Positions 1 through 8,363 of a stretch of 64,000 nucleotides of DNA are shown here, piece after piece. The DNA is from Pseudoalteromonas tunicata (GTDB taxonomy: Bacteria; Pseudomonadota; Gammaproteobacteria; Enterobacterales; Alteromonadaceae), in NCBI RefSeq assembly GCF_002310815.1, contig NZ_CP011032.1, positions 226,001 to 290,000 of the forward strand. Reading direction: 5' to 3'. A model generated the notes under the pieces. The model was not told the DNA's origin. It saw only the letters and a list, made by a program, of their open reading frames with translations, and ran no database searches. Positions within the stretch are counted from its first letter, which is position 1; the number at the start of each line of letters is the position of its first letter. The position numbers and the translations under genes were made by a program.

Positions 1-381
1 GCTCAAGTTGTGATGTTTATGTGTGTAATGATGCTTTGTAGCGCTGCTGCTGTGGCGGCTGATATTTATAAATGGGTTGATGCTAAAGGTGTGGTGCACT
101 ACTCCGATAGGCCTCATAATCAAACAGCGCAAAAAGTAACGTTAAAAAAAGGTAATGTGTCCGATCCTGTATCCATAACTGTGTTTGATGAAGCCTCAGA
201 ATCTGCCGGCGACTCTACAGATGAAGGTAGTAATTTAGCCCAAGAGGTTAGTAAAGCTCCTCAATTTGACCCAAAAAAACAATGTGCGGCAATTAAGGCT
301 GAGGTCAATAAAGTGAGTCAATCGGCTGATGCCAAGTTGCTTGAGTTATTACGCAATAAAATCAAAGAATTAGGCTGTTAG
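1..381 (+). CDS. DUF4124 domain-containing exported protein, 5' end possibly cut
   Basis: Small envelope protein. A hydrophobic stretch rich in Met, Cys and Ala ending in AAAVAA looks like a signal peptide, and is followed directly by DIYKWVDAKGVVHYSDRP, the hallmark of DUF4124. The C-terminal half is charged and ends in an Asn/Lys/Glu helix with a final Cys. The frame is open to the window edge, so the true start may lie upstream; GTG at 10 or ATG at 13 are the first in-window starts. DUF4124 proteins have no established function. The stop is 27 bases before the next gene, so both may share a transcript. Confidence 0.8.
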   Translation, partial: AQVVMFMCVMMLCSAAAVAADIYKWVDAKGVVHYSDRPHNQTAQKVTLKKGNVSDPVSITVFDEASESAGDSTDEGSNLAQEVSKAPQFDPKKQCAAIKAEVNKVSQSADAKLLELLRNKIKELGC

Positions 382-408
382 CATTTATTAGTATAAAACG
401 GAACATCT

Positions 409-1143
409 ATGTTATTAGCAAGAAGTACACAAATTGCTGCTAATTTATGGCAGTTCACAACAGCAACAAATTCCCATTTTGCTTTTAATTGTTACCTGAT
501 AGTAGGTGATAAAACAGCATTAATTCATACTGGAAAACCATCACAATTTAATCAGATGCTTAAATTATTAGAGCAAGCGCTTGCTGGTCAAACGCTTGAT
601 TATGTGCTGTTTTCGCATGTTGAAGCCGATGAATGTGGGGCGCTGGCTACTTTATTTACTCAATTCCCAAATTGCCAAGTTGTTTGTAATAAGGTTGCGG
701 CTATTTCATTAAATGAGATGTTGCAAAATCCGCCAAGAGTACTCAAAGACGGTGAGTCTTTATCACTTGGCCAGTATCAATTAACCTTGCTTGATACTGC
801 GCATTTTCCTCATAACTGGGATGGCCATTTATGGTATTGCCAAGAGCTAGCGTGTTTATTTAGCTCTGATTATTGTAGCTTAGGTGGCATTCACCCACCT
901 ACGGTGCAAGAAGATTTAAGCCAACAGATGCTTGCTTTTATGGAGCAAGGAAATTTTATTACCCATGGTGCAGGCATAAGCCAGATCACCGAACGTTTAG
1001 CTCATCTGCCCGTGCAACTTATTGCAACTATGCATGGCCCTGCAACACAAGGGCATGCTGCTGCAAGTGTATTAAAAAATATTCACAATGCTTGGTTGAA
1101 AAAAGCGCAACTAGCTTTGAATGAACTAAAACCACTGCAATAA
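409..1143 (+). CDS. MBL-fold metallohydrolase of the flavodiiron (ODP) type, no flavodoxin domain
   Basis: A 244-residue metallo-beta-lactamase-fold protein. The metal motif is H70-x-E72-x-D74 (SHVEADECG), the HxExD form typical of diiron oxygen/NO-reducing flavodiiron proteins rather than the HxHxDH of zinc hydrolases. Further likely ligands are His132 or His135 (TAHFPHNWDGH), Asp154 (FSSDYCS) and His209 (MHGPA), in the expected order. Flavodiiron proteins normally carry a C-terminal flavodoxin domain of about 150 residues; here the chain ends shortly after the last His, so any electron donor must be separate. Cytoplasmic, no signal peptide. A diiron redox or sensing role is inference. A terminator follows. 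Confidence 0.8.
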   Translation: MLLARSTQIAANLWQFTTATNSHFAFNCYLIVGDKTALIHTGKPSQFNQMLKLLEQALAGQTLDYVLFSHVEADECGALATLFTQFPNCQVVCNKVAAISLNEMLQNPPRVLKDGESLSLGQYQLTLLDTAHFPHNWDGHLWYCQELACLFSSDYCSLGGIHPPTVQEDLSQQMLAFMEQGNFITHGAGISQITERLAHLPVQLIATMHGPATQGHAAASVLKNIHNAWLKKAQLALNELKPLQ

Positions 1144-1184
1144 TTTTAATAAAATCAAAGAGTCATTACTGATTAACTGCCATA

Positions 1185-1207
1185 AAAAAAGCCCGTAAGG
1201 GCTTTTT
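1185..1207. terminator. Rho-independent terminator, works on both strands
   Basis: The stem GCCC-GTAA-GGGC lies between an A-run and a T-run, so both strands have a U-tract (T5 on plus, T7 on minus). It ends the metallohydrolase transcript and could also end a minus-strand transcript entering from the gap on the right. Confidence 0.85.
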
Positions 1208-1814
1208 GGTTTCATATCTACCGTCACCGATATGAGCAATGTAGCAAGTAAATTGGTAAGGTTGGCCACCACAATTTATGACTCTGGGGCGATAGAGGCA
1301 AAGGCTGCAGTGGCCAAATCAGTTAACGTACTGTTGGACGTCTTTCAGGGTCGAGAAAGATGGGTAACCAGGGTCGAAATAAGCAGTTCTTTCGTCTTGT
1401 TGAGATTGATTATCAAGTAGATTTAATTGTTCGTCAATACTTTTTTGATAATAATTATCATTTAGATCTGATTGTTTTCTCACTTTGAGAAATTGAATAA
1501 AAAATTTGTTTTTATATTTTTGATTTTTAATTTAAAAATGGATTTTAACTTCGATTTTGAGTTAGATCCTGTTCATGATTTGAGCTTTTCGACTAATACT
1601 TTCTTTCCTATCAGTTTAATTGGCGTGGGATATTCTTAGTTTCTAAAGATTGAATACTTTCGCGTTTATTTATTTTGATAGCAAAGATAGGTATACGACC
1701 TTTTTGTCATAAATTTTTCATAGTATGACGTTATATTTAGTTAAACAGAGTCAGTACAGTATTTATTTAGCTAACTCAGTTTGCAGATATCCCTGAATAA
1801 CCCCTTAAGTATTT
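1208..1814. other. Long gap without a confident gene
   Basis: About 0.6 kb between two plus-strand terminators with no long open frame on the plus strand. The plus frame from 1232 (62 codons) has no ribosome site and no recognisable protein character. The minus strand reads as short coding-like pieces in two frames (separate entry). A 33-codon plus frame from ATG 1538 to 1639 is antisense to those pieces. No tRNA or known riboswitch was recognised. The second terminator at 1815 implies that something is transcribed rightwards through this gap, but I cannot name it. Confidence 0.5.
1319..1721 (-). pseudogene. Coding-like minus-strand fragments, probably a decayed small gene
   Basis: Reading leftwards from ATG 1721, the frame gives MKNL, an in-frame TGA, then a natural-looking segment containing GRIPIFAIKINKRESIQSLE, ending in TGA near 1630. 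Another frame, open leftwards from about 1520 with a possible GTG start at 1483, gives 54 codons containing SIDEQLNLLDNQSQQDERTA and YFDPGYPSFSTLKDVQQYVN, stopping at 1319. Ends and frames are offset by one base, as expected for a gene broken by stops and a frameshift. The composition is protein-like, but no family was recognised. The bidirectional terminator at 1185 would suit a minus-strand gene here. It could instead be one intact small protein from GTG 1483, or chance. Confidence 0.3.
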
Positions 1815-1839
1815 AAGCCAGCATTGCTGGCTTTTTTTT
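1815..1839 (+). terminator. Rho-independent terminator with no obvious gene upstream
   Basis: Stem AAGCCAGC / GCTGGCTT with a 3-base loop followed by a run of eight T on the plus strand. The minus strand lacks a good T-run. The nearest upstream plus-strand gene already ends in its own terminator at 1185, so this points to an unannotated transcript within 1208-1814. Confidence 0.75.
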
Positions 1840-1934
1840 ACAAAAAAGTTCGCCCTCACAGTCTGAGAATATGGGACATAGACTTTAAATTTGTTTATAG
1901 TTCATGCACATGTTAAATGGAGTTTGAACTTATA

Positions 1935-3659
1935 ATGAAAAAAGCACTCATTGCGATAGCAATCATTACCGCAGGCGTTACCACCTATCTTTATCAACAG
2001 CAATCTGAACCACAACATAATGTGCAATTGCCAACAATGAATGAATTAGCGTTTGTTCCTGCTGATACATTATTATTTTTTGGTCAGCTACAGGCATTTC
2101 CCATTAAAAACTATTTGACCTACTTCAATTTTGGTCAAACGGAGTCACAACGCGCAGCGCTTGAATATGATTTACTTGAAACAGAAGAGCCTTCGGGGAT
2201 CTTTTTTGCAAACTTAATGCAGCAATATTCTCAAGCAGTGGCAAGCCCTGAGTTATTTACTCAGACATTTGGCTTAAACGACGAAGTAAAAGGTTTATTT
2301 TATACCGTTGGTTTGTTACCAGTAATTCGTTACGAAATTGCTAAGCCTGAAGCGCTGTGGCAAATGCTTGCTACTGCTGAGAAAGAATCTGGATTGGTGG
2401 GTAAAAAAGAAACAATCCAAGGGCTTGAAGTTGTAAAGTATGAGTTAGTTAATCAAGATGGCCAATCATTAGAGTTAGTCGTTGCAGTGCAACATGGTTG
2501 GGCTACGATTACTTTTAATAGCAGCTTTAATGAGCCTGCAGATCTTTTACAAGCACTTGCGCTTGAAAAACCTAAGTCTTCATTGGCACAAACAGATACA
2601 TTACAAGCAATCACTAGTCGCCATCAATTAGATGGTAAAAGCGTGGGATTTTTTAACCATGAAGCGTTAATTAATGGCTTGACTGGTAAAGAAAATAATT
2701 TATTTAGCCAAATGCTCAATCGAGTAAGTCAGAATCAGTTAGATACTGAAATGGCACAAATGAGAAGCCCAGCTTGCCAAGCTGATTTTGCAACTATTGC
2801 TAGTAATTGGCCGCGTACTGTTTTTGGTTCGGAAAAATTAGTTATTGAAGCAGACGAAATTGTGATGAGAACTAAAATGGTGGTTGAAAGCCAAAGTTCG
2901 GTTCTAAAATCACTGGCAAGCATTCGTGGTTTTTTACCTGATTTCACTCAATCAGCAGAGCAAAAAATGTTGAGCTTTGCATTAGGGGTCGATGTTGCCA
3001 AAGTATCACCTGCACTTACTAATATTTGGACTGAATTTACCGAAGCGAAATACTCGTGCCAGCCTTTAGTTGATATGCAGCAAGAGGCTAAACAAAATAA
3101 TCCAATGATGCTCACCATGATGACAAGTATGGCAACGGGCGTTAAAGGGGTTAGTGCATCATTACTTGATTTACAATTAAGTCAGCAACAGGGTGAACCA
3201 CAATTTGACAAGCTTGATGCGCTGGTGACTGTGTCGGCAAATAACCCAATTGCATTGTTTAACAGTGTTAAAGGTTTTTACGCACCTTTAATGGAAGTCT
3301 CGTTACCTGCAGATGGCTCAAGCATCATGCTGGGTGAATACCTTGATTTGCCATTTGGTTTAGCTAAATCAATCCAATTGGCTGCTAAAGGTGAGCATTT
3401 AGTATTATTTAAAGGCGAAAAAGCAGAGAAGTTGGCTGATAGTTTAAGTAAACAAGATTTAACCGCCAATGGCTTTAATAACTTTGCGATGGATTACCAA
3501 GCGCTATTTGGTGCTGTTTTCACTTTAATTGAAGAGTCGGGAGAGGAAATTCCACCTGAGTTTGCGGCATTAAAAGATTTAAATATGCAGCTTTATTTTG
3601 ATACTGATTTTACTGACCAAGGTATTGAAATGGTTAGTGAAATAAGCTCTAAAAAATAA
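1935..3659 (+). CDS. Exported or membrane-anchored protein of unknown family
   Basis: 574 residues from ATG 1935. That start is preferred because GGAG at 1919-1922 lies about 12 bases upstream and the protein then begins MKKALIAIAIITAGVTTYLY, a classic N-terminal membrane anchor or uncleaved signal; an in-frame ATG at 1917 would add six residues. The rest is soluble, with no further membrane segment, and mixes alternating strands with helices rich in Gln, Leu and Glu. Four Cys or fewer are visible. The length and an N-terminal phrase like LAFVPADTLLFFGQL suggest a DUF3352-like periplasmic protein, but I do not recognise the family with confidence. It stands alone between terminators and its role is unknown. 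Confidence 0.7.
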   Translation: MKKALIAIAIITAGVTTYLYQQQSEPQHNVQLPTMNELAFVPADTLLFFGQLQAFPIKNYLTYFNFGQTESQRAALEYDLLETEEPSGIFFANLMQQYSQAVASPELFTQTFGLNDEVKGLFYTVGLLPVIRYEIAKPEALWQMLATAEKESGLVGKKETIQGLEVVKYELVNQDGQSLELVVAVQHGWATITFNSSFNEPADLLQALALEKPKSSLAQTDTLQAITSRHQLDGKSVGFFNHEALINGLTGKENNLFSQMLNRVSQNQLDTEMAQMRSPACQADFATIASNWPRTVFGSEKLVIEADEIVMRTKMVVESQSSVLKSLASIRGFLPDFTQSAEQKMLSFALGVDVAKVSPALTNIWTEFTEAKYSCQPLVDMQQEAKQNNPMMLTMMTSMATGVKGVSASLLDLQLSQQQGEPQFDKLDALVTVSANNPIALFNSVKGFYAPLMEVSLPADGSSIMLGEYLDLPFGLAKSIQLAAKGEHLVLFKGEKAEKLADSLSKQDLTANGFNNFAMDYQALFGAVFTLIEESGEEIPPEFAALKDLNMQLYFDTDFTDQGIEMVSEISSKK

Positions 3660-3683
3660 ACCGGTTGCTTTTGAATTAACAAG

Positions 3684-3712
3684 GCCTGCGTAAATTAACG
3701 CGGGCTTTTTTT
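3684..3712 (+). terminator. Rho-independent terminator
   Basis: Stem GCCTGCG / CGCGGGC (one G-T pair) with an 8-base loop and a run of seven T, 24 bases after the stop of the preceding gene. Confidence 0.85.
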
Positions 3713-4042
3713 GGGGTTAAAAAACTCGCGCCACATCAAGGGTCAATCATTCCTTCAACCATTCATTTCACACAACCAAAGGCTACCCTGCACCACCATT
3801 TGTCATTCACATAAACCAAACTACCTCTTATATTGAACACCTTTAATCTAAAAAGTCATCAATCAAGGTCAACAAGTTCTAGTTTATTGTTTTAAATTGA
3901 AATTATTTGATTGTTTCTCCTTTCTTATTAATTGGTTTTAACGTCACCAATTGGTTATTCCATTATTTTGAACTATTAATTAAAAGGCTTAATAAAGTAG
4001 CAAAGCGTTTATTGCTTTTGAATCAGTGAAACAAGGATCTCT
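3713..4042. other. AT-rich upstream region of the cupredoxin operon
   Basis: About 330 bases with no plausible gene on either strand. It contains one clear dyad, AATTGGT at 3930-3936 and ACCAATT at 3946-3952, about 90 bases before the next start; it could be a regulator site, but no family is indicated. No convincing -35/-10 pair was found. Confidence 0.4.
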
Positions 4043-4690
4043 ATGTTTAAGCTTTCATTTTTGATTGTATCGTATTGTTTTATGAGTTTTGTTTGTGTTG
4101 CGGGCACCTTGTCTATACAAGTTAAGAGTCCCGATCTAAAGCCTCTGTCAAGTGCAATCGTTTGGTATATCAGTAACGATAAAAGTAAAACCCAGCCTAA
4201 TTATAATAATGAAACAATATATATTATGGATCAGCAAAATAAGCAATTTGCTCCTTATGTTTTAGCTGTGCCAAGGGGGGGCAAGGTCACTTTTCCGAAT
4301 TCCGACTCTATTAAGCATCATGTTTATTCATTCTCGGCTGCTAAACCATTTGAGTTAAAATTATATCAAGGAGCGAGCCACCAACCATTAGTGTTTGATA
4401 AGCCAGGGGTAGTTGAGCTCGGTTGTAATATTCATGATTGGATGCTGGGTTATATTTTGGTTGCAGATAGCTCTGTGATAGCAAAAACCAACTCCCTTGG
4501 TCAAACCTCGCTCTTATTGCCCGATGCCGCTGGTATTTTATATATTTGGCACCCAAGATTTAAACAAAAAAACCAACCTCAACAGTACATTATTAATCAA
4601 GAGCAGCCAGTCGAAATTATTATCAACCAACCCTTACTCCCTGATTTAAAAGGTTTTGGTAATACTGATAAGTTTGATGAATATGATTAG
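4043..4690 (+). CDS. Periplasmic cupredoxin-like protein (annotated elsewhere as methylamine utilization protein)
   Basis: 215 residues. The signal peptide probably ends at CVA-GTL (residue 20). A single cupredoxin-type domain follows: VTFPNSDSIKHHVYSFS supplies His92/93, and LGCNIHDWMLGY supplies Cys128, His131 and Met134, the His-Cys-His-Met pattern of a type 1 copper site. The segment after about residue 145 resembles a small beta-sandwich with a final flexible tail. Related proteins are often labelled methylamine utilization, but no methylamine genes are here. Its end overlaps the next gene by 8 bases, so it is co-translated with a c-di-GMP protein. Copper binding is predicted and the electron-transfer or copper-sensing role is inference. 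Confidence 0.85.
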   Translation: MFKLSFLIVSYCFMSFVCVAGTLSIQVKSPDLKPLSSAIVWYISNDKSKTQPNYNNETIYIMDQQNKQFAPYVLAVPRGGKVTFPNSDSIKHHVYSFSAAKPFELKLYQGASHQPLVFDKPGVVELGCNIHDWMLGYILVADSSVIAKTNSLGQTSLLLPDAAGILYIWHPRFKQKNQPQQYIINQEQPVEIIINQPLLPDLKGFGNTDKFDEYD

Positions 4691-7052
4691 TCCAATACGT
4701 TCTTTACAAAGCAAAATACTTTTTTTGTTTGTCAGTTTATTAATTGCGGTATTGCTATTAGCCATGAGTACGGTGCTGAGCCAAAATTACCAACATTCAC
4801 GCCAGCAACTTGAACAACGTATGGCCACCTCAGCCAAAGTGGTGCGATTCAAATTGGTTGCTGATGCCGATGTATTACTGCGCTCGTTAACCACGCTAGC
4901 AAAAGATTTTTCAGTAAAACAACTCATTGCCAGTGGAGAGCAAGATCCAGACTCTTTGGAATCTGCGCTGTTAAATCATAAGCGGCGCTTAAAAAGTGAT
5001 TTTGCTTTGGTATTAAATGCCGACCAACAAATCATTGCCGGTACCACAGAATTATCCCAACAGGTGGTATTTGATTTTGATTTAACACCTTTTAGTGATC
5101 ATGATATTCGACTGATGGCATTTTCCGATGGCTATTACTTAATCAAGGTTGCACCGGTTAAATATGTTGAAAGTACCAATGCTGCCAATGCTTGGTTAGT
5201 GATGGGAATAAACATTAATCATTTGATTGATCAGAGTTTAGCTGAGTTATCGGGTTTTAATGTCAGTTTGCTTGTTAGCCCTTCGCAGCCAGAGTTTATT
5301 GCCTCGACATTGGTGCTAAATGATTTTCAACTGCTAGCGCAGAGCGGTCATATTTTTGGTGCGAGTATGCACGAAATTGACTTAGCTGAACATGCGCTAG
5401 TTGCTGGGGTTTTTCCTCTTGGTTTTGTAAATCAAACTCAGTTATTTGTTTTGTTATCGACCGATAAGAAAAAGGCGTTTTTATCTTTTAATGCTTTAAT
5501 TGTGCAATTGATGGGAATTATTGTGCTGTCGGTGATCGTGGCTTTTTTGGCCGCTTTTTTTGTATCCAAAGGAGTTACAAAACCACTTCGTTCACTGGCT
5601 AAAATTGCTGAGAATATTCGTTTAGGCAACTATGTGAACGATATTCCTCATTCATCGACCATTGAAGTTGAATCATTATCACAAGCACTTAATACCATGC
5701 AGCACAGTATTCAAGAACGTGAGGCACAAATTAATCAATTAGCGTATTTTGATACATTAACCAAGTTACCTAACCGAAATCAGTTTTATTCAACACTTGA
5801 AAGTCGGTTACATGAGCATAAAAAAAGGGCCGCCTCGCTGGCTATATTGCAACTGGATTTAGACCGTTTTAAAGAGGTTAACGATACCTTAGGTCATGAG
5901 TTTGGCGATAATTTGCTGAAAACACTTGCCCAGCGGTTAAAAACCTTTGTGTACCCTCAAGTGTTTTTGGCACATTTCACTGCCGATGAATTTGGCCTTA
6001 TTTTACCGGATATTGATCCATTGCAGCTTGAAAGTATTTTGCAGCAGTTCGAAAAGCTATTTTCATTGGCCTTTGTAGTTGATGATATTGCACTTGATAT
6101 TGATGCAAGTGTTGGTGTGGCCGTTTACCCTCAAGATGCTGAAAACGCGGCTAAATTATTACAATGCAGCGATATTGCAATGCATACCTGTAAAGATAAG
6201 CATGTGCATTATTTGTGTTATCAGCCAAGTTTAAATAAACACTCGTTATTGCGTTTGAGTTTAATGTCAGAGTTAAGAGCGGCAATTTTAGATAACCAAC
6301 TTGAGTTATTTTATCAGCCAAAACTCGATATTGAGCAGCAAAAAATAGTCAGTGTTGAATGTTTAGTACGTTGGCATCATCCAGAGCATGGCTTTATTCA
6401 ACCCGATGAATTTATACCTTTAGCTGAACAAAGTGGTCATATTAGGGCGTTAACTGAGTGGGCAATAAAAACGGCATTAGCGCAGCATAAGAGTTGGCTA
6501 AAACAAGGAATTGAACTGCAAATGGCGGTCAATATTTCTGCGGTCGACTTAATTGATTTGAAGCTACCAGCTCTTGTTGCGCAGTTGATGAGCTCTCATG
6601 GTTTGTCTCCTCACTCTTTAAAGTTAGAAGTAACCGAAAGCGCGGTGATGGCAGAACCGGATCAGGCACTACAAGCCTTATGTATGCTCAATCAGATGGG
6701 GATAAAATTATCGATTGATGATTTTGGTACTGGATTTTCATCGATGGCGCAATTGAAAAAAATGCCATTAGATGAACTTAAAATTGATAAATCGTTTGTG
6801 CTAGATTTAAACAATGATGAGGATGATGAAGTGATTGTTAAATCAACGGTTGAGTTGGCGCATAACCTTGGTTTAAGTGTTGTTGCAGAAGGGGTTGAGG
6901 ATTTACTGACCTTAAATAAGCTCAAAGGGTTCGGTTGTGATATTGCTCAAGGCTATTTTATCGCCAAACCTATGACCGCAGAGAATTTTATCGCTTGGTG
7001 GGATCCTGTTCGTCTTCAACAATTAATCTCGCATGGAGCTTTGCATGATTAA
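4683..7052 (+). CDS. Membrane GGDEF-EAL c-di-GMP protein with a degenerate GGDEF site
   Basis: 789 residues from ATG 4683 (ATG 4677 is also possible). Order: membrane helix near 12-32, periplasmic sensor region to about 265, second helix near 270-293, HAMP to about 345, GGDEF domain from QLAYFDTLTKLPNRNQ near 352, then EAL to the end. The GGDEF signature reads TADEF near 432, so cyclase activity is doubtful. The EAL site reads ECLVRW near 559, and the other phosphodiesterase residues look kept: NIS, EVTES, IDDFGTGFSS, KIDKSF, VVAEGVE and QGYFIAKPM. Most likely a c-di-GMP phosphodiesterase tuned by its periplasmic domain. Overlaps both neighbours by 8 bases, arguing that cupredoxin, enzyme and barrel act together. 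Confidence 0.9.
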   Translation: MISPIRSLQSKILFLFVSLLIAVLLLAMSTVLSQNYQHSRQQLEQRMATSAKVVRFKLVADADVLLRSLTTLAKDFSVKQLIASGEQDPDSLESALLNHKRRLKSDFALVLNADQQIIAGTTELSQQVVFDFDLTPFSDHDIRLMAFSDGYYLIKVAPVKYVESTNAANAWLVMGININHLIDQSLAELSGFNVSLLVSPSQPEFIASTLVLNDFQLLAQSGHIFGASMHEIDLAEHALVAGVFPLGFVNQTQLFVLLSTDKKKAFLSFNALIVQLMGIIVLSVIVAFLAAFFVSKGVTKPLRSLAKIAENIRLGNYVNDIPHSSTIEVESLSQALNTMQHSIQEREAQINQLAYFDTLTKLPNRNQFYSTLESRLHEHKKRAASLAILQLDLDRFKEVNDTLGHEFGDNLLKTLAQRLKTFVYPQVFLAHFTADEFGLILPDIDPLQLESILQQFEKLFSLAFVVDDIALDIDASVGVAVYPQDAENAAKLLQCSDIAMHTCKDKHVHYLCYQPSLNKHSLLRLSLMSELRAAILDNQLELFYQPKLDIEQQKIVSVECLVRWHHPEHGFIQPDEFIPLAEQSGHIRALTEWAIKTALAQHKSWLKQGIELQMAVNISAVDLIDLKLPALVAQLMSSHGLSPHSLKLEVTESAVMAEPDQALQALCMLNQMGIKLSIDDFGTGFSSMAQLKKMPLDELKIDKSFVLDLNNDEDDEVIVKSTVELAHNLGLSVVAEGVEDLLTLNKLKGFGCDIAQGYFIAKPMTAENFIAWWDPVRLQQLISHGALHD

Positions 7053-8265
7053 ACGAGTAATCTTACTATTTTGCTGCTTAATGCCCGCTCTAAGTGTCGC
7101 TGTTGAAATTAAAGGTGTGGCGCAAATACACTGGGTGCAAGCACATCAACCAGATTCTTGGCTTAACAAAGGTACCGGTATTTACCAATACGACAGTGGT
7201 AATGATGGACTTAATGTTGCACAAGGTTTATTGGCTATGGAGCAAGATTTAGCCGATGAATTGAGTTTTTCGGCCGTGATAAATTATAACCAACGACCAG
7301 CGCAAAGTATTGGCTTAACCCAAGGGTATTTTAAGTACAAACCTATAGTGCCAAGTGCCTACAAATGGCAAATTCAAGCGGGGCTATTTTACCCTCGTAT
7401 GTCATTGGAAAATCCTGATTTGGGTTGGACTTCACCTTATACCTATACAAACTCGGCAATTAACTCATGGTTGGGTGAAGAAATTAAAACCATAGGCTTA
7501 GAACTTTCTGTTAATCGTCCCGGACGTTTTTTTAATTCACCGCACAGTTTTAATGCCGTTGCATCAGTATTCAAAGCGAATGATCCTGCTGGTACTTTGC
7601 TCGCTTGGCGGGGATTTGCATTGCATGACCGCCAAACCAGTTTAAATGAATTAGTACCGTTTGCTAATTTACCCAGCTTTACAGACACAGCGCTGCGTTT
7701 TCAAGCCTCGAATGTTAGACCATTCGAAGAAATTGATGGTCGCTTTGGTTACTATTTTGGATTGCATTGGGATTATTATAAACAGTCGCAATTGCGTTTT
7801 TATGTTTATGATAATAACGGTGACCCAAGTGTTTTAAATAAGTCTACAGGCCAATATGCATGGGATACCAAATTTGTGTCGTTAGCATGGCAATATAAAT
7901 TTGACTCGCAGTGGCGTTTAATAACTCAAGCAATGCATGGCAATACCGCTATGGGGAAATCGCGAGGTGTTGATGTTGATTTTAATGCCTATTTTGCTTT
8001 GGTCTCTTATCAGCATTTTGCCCATAGGTGGAGCCTGCGTTACGATCATTTTAACGTGATTGAACGCGATAACTGGTTATGGGATCCAAATGATAGTCAT
8101 GGCGAGGGTTTAACAATTGCGTGGCGCTTTGACCTTACAGCGCAGTGGCAAGTGGGCTTAGAATACAGTGTGGCTAATAGTTTTGCAGCTAACCGAGATT
8201 TATGGCAATGGTCACAAAATGAGCGTCAACGCCAGTCTTTGGCTAATCTTCAATATCGGTTTTAA
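7045..8265 (+). CDS. Outer-membrane beta-barrel (porin-like) protein
   Basis: 406 residues from ATG 7045, chosen because GGAG lies 6 bases before it and the product starts MIKRVILLFCCLMPALSVAVE, a clear signal peptide; the upstream in-frame ATG at 7033 would spoil this. The mature part shows alternating aromatic strands (WQIQAGLFYPRM, YYFGLHWDYYKQSQLRFYVY, WQVGLEYSVANSF) and ends in Phe (LANLQYRF), the C-terminal signal of barrels inserted by the Bam machinery. No specific porin family was recognised. It is the third gene of the cupredoxin and GGDEF-EAL operon and shares its transcript. Substrate unknown. Confidence 0.8.
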   Translation: MIKRVILLFCCLMPALSVAVEIKGVAQIHWVQAHQPDSWLNKGTGIYQYDSGNDGLNVAQGLLAMEQDLADELSFSAVINYNQRPAQSIGLTQGYFKYKPIVPSAYKWQIQAGLFYPRMSLENPDLGWTSPYTYTNSAINSWLGEEIKTIGLELSVNRPGRFFNSPHSFNAVASVFKANDPAGTLLAWRGFALHDRQTSLNELVPFANLPSFTDTALRFQASNVRPFEEIDGRFGYYFGLHWDYYKQSQLRFYVYDNNGDPSVLNKSTGQYAWDTKFVSLAWQYKFDSQWRLITQAMHGNTAMGKSRGVDVDFNAYFALVSYQHFAHRWSLRYDHFNVIERDNWLWDPNDSHGEGLTIAWRFDLTAQWQVGLEYSVANSFAANRDLWQWSQNERQRQSLANLQYRF

Positions 8266-8312
8266 TAATCAAAAAATCTGACTCTGTTCGAAAATGAGCT
8301 CTGAAGGTAATA

Positions 8313-8338
8313 AAAAATGCAGCCTGAGCTGCATTTTT
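8313..8338. terminator. Bidirectional terminator between barrel gene and speE
   Basis: Stem AAAAATGCAGC / GCTGCATTTTT with loop CTGA; U-tracts on both strands. It serves the two convergent genes. Confidence 0.85.
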
Positions 8339-8363
8339 ATTGTGTATTAATTATGAGTATTCG

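Noticed and set aside
1261..1390. Possible riboswitch (GATAGAGGC and GGACG...GGTAACC motifs recalling lysine or c-di-GMP-I elements)
   Set aside because: The conserved core sequences and pairings of either class could not be completed, and no fitting gene follows.
1232..1420. Plus-strand frame of 62 codons in the gap after the metallohydrolase
   Set aside because: No ribosome site and weak protein character; the opposite strand of the same DNA reads better as protein.
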